DNA from: Chlorokybus atmophyticus
Taxonomy: Eukaryota > Streptophyta > Chlorokybophyceae > Chlorokybales > Chlorokybaceae
Assembly: GCA_009103225.1 (NCBI GenBank)
Contig: RHPI01002990.1
Location: forward strand, 553,117 to 574,914
Length of the DNA: 21,798 bases
Direction of reading: 5' to 3'
Positions 18,824 to 21,798 of the stretch are shown one piece after another. The first letter of the stretch is position 1. Each line of letters begins with the position of its first letter. The translations under genes and the position numbers were made by a program. Below the pieces are notes generated by a model. The model had not been told where the DNA came from and did no database searches. It worked only from the letters and a program-made list of their open reading frames with translations.

Positions 18824-20290
18824 ATGCACTTGGGTGACAGCATGGACTTTAACGAAAAAGACCTGTTCGAGAGGCTCCACGCTCAAATTTCCAATGACGA
18901 ACCTGGCTCTAAGCGTCCACGTACCAGTAGCTCTGGAGGTGATGCGCCTGGTCGTCCGCTGACAGCGAAACAACTGGTAGCATGTGACTCAGCAGGAATC
19001 ACTCCCGACAAGCTTGAGGGGCTATTCACCAAGCCAGAGGCCGATAAGTTAATTCGCCCTGCCAAAGAGAGAGCTCAAGAGTTTCGCATAAACCACGGGG
19101 ACTCTATTGCAACTGGTGAGAAGCGGAATCTGTACACTGACACACTGTGGTGCATGTGTTAACTGATGCAAGTATGTGTAAACATGCATCTACTACCTCA
19201 GAAAGCTCGGCATCGACATTTCTGATGACCTGAAGCGCCAAGTAGCTTACAAGCTGTGGGACACTCTGATGCGCAAGGACAACCCAGAGCTTCCTGATAA
19301 TGCAGAGCCAATTTACGCTAATCAGGTATGTATCAATGTGACACTGGGTCATTGGCCAAATACCTGTACTTAACAGATGTTTCACAGGTGTTCGAGCTGG
19401 TTCACATTCGCAAAGTTTGCAACTGGGAGACAGCGCGTTTCATGTCGCAAGGAAAGGCAGAAAAAATCATTGAGCAAATCAACAAAGCAGACCCAAGGGA
19501 AGCTCCAGTAGCAAATGTTGCTGCCAATGAGGTGTGTGGTTATCCAAGTTGATGATGGGATTACTGTGCTTGCCAAGATTAGTCGCGATGCGTGAGAATG
19601 CTATGGTTGCGTAGCAGAGTTCAACAACAATGGGCACATCAAGCCAGAACCCATGCAGTCGCTCCATCTTTTGTTACACTTCTGTTTTTGCATTGGCTCC
19701 CTTTGTTCATATCCTGTACCCGTGGTCTGTTGCCTTGCTTCTACTTCGCTACGCATATATGTTCCATATTCAACATCAATCTCGGATGTGTACTGCAGCA
19801 TTCATAGTACCATTGTTCTTTGCAGGTAAACGATGAGGTCCAGATGATCCTGCGATCCTCGGCAGCAAGAAACAGCATCAATGCCAACACCAACATTCGC
19901 GCTTCTGCACGTCTCTGTGCGCAACCCATAAACACAGGTGTGAAGTTTATCTACAAGTTGACGCATGTGGCAACACAGAAAGTATATATCGGTCAAAGTA
20001 ACCACCCAGGTCGACGTTATAAGGAACATCGTAGACACCCGCCTAAGAAAATGTTGCCTGACTTAGATAGCAGTAAACCTTTTGAAGAGCAAGTGCAGTT
20101 GGAAGTATTAGATAAAGGACATTGCAAGGCGCGAATAGATTGGTTAGAAGCTATGTATATCGCCCAATACGACTCTCGAGGGTGCAAAGGTTACAATATG
20201 GATGAAGGCAACCCAGCGAGGTTCAAAGCATTTTGGGCGCGCCGACGTAGTGGTAGCGGTTTTGGCAATAAGAAAAAGAAAAAAGAGTGA
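18824..20290 (+). CDS. Four-exon protein with C-terminal GIY-YIG nuclease domain
   Basis: Exons: 18824-~19131, 19202-19325, 19388-19531 and 19826-20290, about 346 aa. Introns 2 and 3 have clean GTATGT...CAG and GTGTGT...GCAG sites in phase 0. The donor of exon 1 is unresolved: the strong GTGAGA at 19116 breaks the frame, while GTACAC at 19132 keeps it. The GIY-YIG core is FIYKLTH (about 233), VYIGQS (about 245), GRRYKEH with the conserved Arg, and WLEAMYIAQY with the likely catalytic Glu (about 300). The first motif reads FIY rather than GIY. Upstream, PLTAKQLV...GLFTKPEADKLI and FMSQGKAEKIIEQINK resemble the short 'KQ...TK.eA..lI' helical unit of phage and plasmid proteins. GSKRPR near the start and a terminal lysine run may be nuclear signals. 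Inferred: a DNA-cleaving enzyme. It is not SLX1 as I know it (no zinc finger), and no reverse transcriptase is nearby, so it is not a Penelope element. Confidence 0.82.
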
Positions 20291-20503
20291 AACTGGCTGC
20301 TGTTTGAGTAGGTCACCATGTGTGTTGGACAGTTTGTGTGACACCATGCTTTGGTGTCGATATAATCAATGGGTGCATATTGGTGGTGAGCTTCATAAAT
20401 GTACGTATGCTACGTATGCAAGAACTCGTCATGCGACACTGCCCCATACCATTCCATATCATAACATATGGTGTCACAGCGATTGATATGCCAACATATG
20501 ATG
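20291..20503. other. Short convergent intergenic stretch with ATATG-rich repeats
   Basis: The stretch separates the stop codons of the GIY-YIG gene and of the RING gene on the other strand. Several CATATGGTGTCA, CATATGATGTCATATGG and ACCATTCCATATCA words occur between about 20440 and 20515, recalling the words beside the Helitron. GTCGCGCGAC at about 20519 is a palindrome. Too short and degenerate to call an element. Confidence 0.45.
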
Positions 20504-21798
20504 TCATATGGCAAAATGTCGCGCGACGTCAATGGACATTGTGAGTTCCCTGTGCGTCATGTTAACACACGAGCAAAACGGGTTCCATGATACAGGTCTA
20601 CTCAGGGGGGGGGGTGGCTGCGAAGGCCCAGCGCCAGCAGCACCGGTATTGTGTGTGTCAACATCCTCATCATCGTCACTGCTGCTGAGTTCATATACAG
20701 GGAAATCGGGGAGCTCTACACCACGTGGTGGGCGCTGCATAAAAATAAGTTGAAAGCGGCGGCAGAAAGGACACTCAACTTGAGGGTGAGATCCTGTGCG
20801 CAGCTTCTTCAAGCACTGACGGCACAGTGTAGCTCCGCAACATGGCATTGGTAACAACACTTCCACTGGCTTCTGCTCGCAACAGATCCCGCATGTGTTG
20901 TCTTCACTGTCTACCACGCGCTTGCCCTTGTAGTCCTGGCGCACATGTTGCTGCATTTCTTCGGTTGTTGCTGCTTCACGCAACAACGGGGCAACTGTGC
21001 AGAGGTAGGTACAAAGCTTCTCCCATAGTGTTTGGTATAGTTGCAGTTGCAGCTGCCTTTTAACATCTCTGCGATTGAGGAGCGATACCTGGCACACCAA
21101 CCAATGAACACCAAGGTGTTGCATTTGTTGATAATTGTCATAATTGTAATTGTTCAGTACCTGTCCGTCAAGGTCGATCTCTTTCAACATGTATTTTGCC
21201 AAGCTGTCCAACTCCTTTCTGGTGACTTCCAGTTCCTGCTGGAAGCTCTCGAACTGCACGCCATTGGGTTCAACACGCTCACGAAATCGCCAGTTTGCCG
21301 TTTGAAGACGCAGGACGCTTGTCAACTCTGAGATCTACAACAGAATGTCAGTTGCTGGAAAATCTAACAGTGCAGCAACACACACCTTTTTTTTTTGTGC
21401 AGCAATTGTCTGGTTGGCTTCTCCAATCTGGCATTGCAGGCGCGCCAATCTTGCATCATTACGCTCATTGTGTTGCTGCAACTGTGTGGCCCTGCGCTGA
21501 ACTTCTGTCAGCTGCTTGCGTAAACCCACGATGCTTGCTGCGTCTGCGTTTTTGACACTTTCTGTCATTTTAACGTGCTCAGCACGCTCTTCGTGTAATG
21601 CACGCTCCAGGTCAGCAGAGCGTTGTTCTGCAGCAGCATGGCCTGCACGCAGACCATTGATTTCACTGATCATTTTCAACAGCTTTGCAGCGATCTGGGG
21701 ATCAGGCTGTGTCTGGTTGCGGCGTAGCTGCTCTGCTTGCTTCAGGTTACGCTCGCGAAGGACTGTGTTCTCGTCAACTAGTTTGAAATCTGCCAACA
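20504..21798 (-). CDS. Coiled-coil protein with atypical RING finger, 5' part outside window
   Basis: Two exons are visible: 21798-21386 (continues off the window) and 21334-20504 (stop), separated by a 51-nt GTGTGT...TTGTAG intron in phase 0. About 413 residues are visible. The first about 200 residues are rich in Gln, Glu, Arg and Leu heptad-like stretches, which suggests a coiled coil. The RING lies at genomic 20893-20762: C-x2-C, then PMPCCGATLCRQC, then C-x2-C (CPFC). The usual CGH triplet reads CGA, so the His ligand is absent; the preceding extra Cys may take its place, as in 'CCG' RING variants. The tail is acidic (SSSDDDEDVD) then Pro-rich. Family knowledge: RING fingers recruit E2 enzymes for ubiquitin transfer, but ligand changes can abolish this. 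The specific gene is not recognised. Confidence 0.85.
20762..20893 (-). other. RING-type zinc-binding region
   Basis: Cysteines encoded at 20893 (first codon of CGIC) through CPFC at 20764-20762 give eight or nine Cys and no His within 44 residues. Spacing is C-x2-C-x13-C-C-x4-C-x2-C-x13-C-x2-C. This supports a cross-brace RING with Cys in place of the His ligand. Confidence 0.75.

Noticed and set aside
18824-20290. Penelope-like retroelement (these use GIY-YIG endonucleases)
   Set aside because: No reverse transcriptase motif is present anywhere in the window, and the gene has several spliceosomal introns and a complete own frame.

Overview
This is nuclear DNA of an intron-rich eukaryote, most likely a unicellular photosynthetic protist such as a green alga. 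Spliceosomal GT-AG introns, mostly 50-300 nt, run through four host genes. The first of these is a plant-type short trigger-factor-like protein, which points to a plastid lineage. The lineage call is inference; no rRNA or organelle marker is present.

Layout. (1) 1-827: simple repeats at the window edge, then the 3' part of a + strand gene for a trigger factor N-domain protein. It includes a 14-nt micro-exon. (2) 1336-9177, minus strand: one large gene that I could assemble into about 27 exons with a single continuous frame (about 1,526 codons). It encodes a signal peptide, a long run of polymorphic-outer-membrane-protein-like beta-helix repeats (GGAI...FxxN), a Cys-rich juxtamembrane region and a multi-pass membrane domain. 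Many repeat exons are one or two repeat units long and in phase 0. (3) 9178-10328: no gene that I can support. (4) 10331-18395: a nest of mobile DNA. A Helitron-type Rep/helicase (HUH motif, two tyrosines, PIF1-like helicase, about 1,138 aa) lies at 14569-18075. What looks like its N-terminal Cys-rich part lies 2.3 kb upstream at 11448-12281. Between and around them are two inverted copies of a roughly 550-bp sequence, at least three TA-flanked MITEs with CAGTCTACCCC-type ends, a truncated fourth copy, GGCCGGCC-led direct repeats, minisatellites and hairpins. A 12-bp-stem hairpin and degenerate tandem repeats follow the helicase and may mark the element's 3' end. (5) 18824-20290, +: a four-exon gene ending in a GIY-YIG nuclease domain, preceded by short helical segments resembling those of phage/plasmid DNA-metabolism proteins. 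(6) 20504-21798, minus, 5' end outside the window: a coiled-coil protein with an atypical RING finger.

The host genes are independent of one another in function as far as can be seen. The trigger-factor and beta-helix genes converge, and so do the GIY-YIG and RING genes. The Helitron and its passengers sit between the beta-helix gene and the GIY-YIG gene. The helicase frame is uninterrupted, whereas its N-terminal part is severed, so this copy is probably no longer autonomous.
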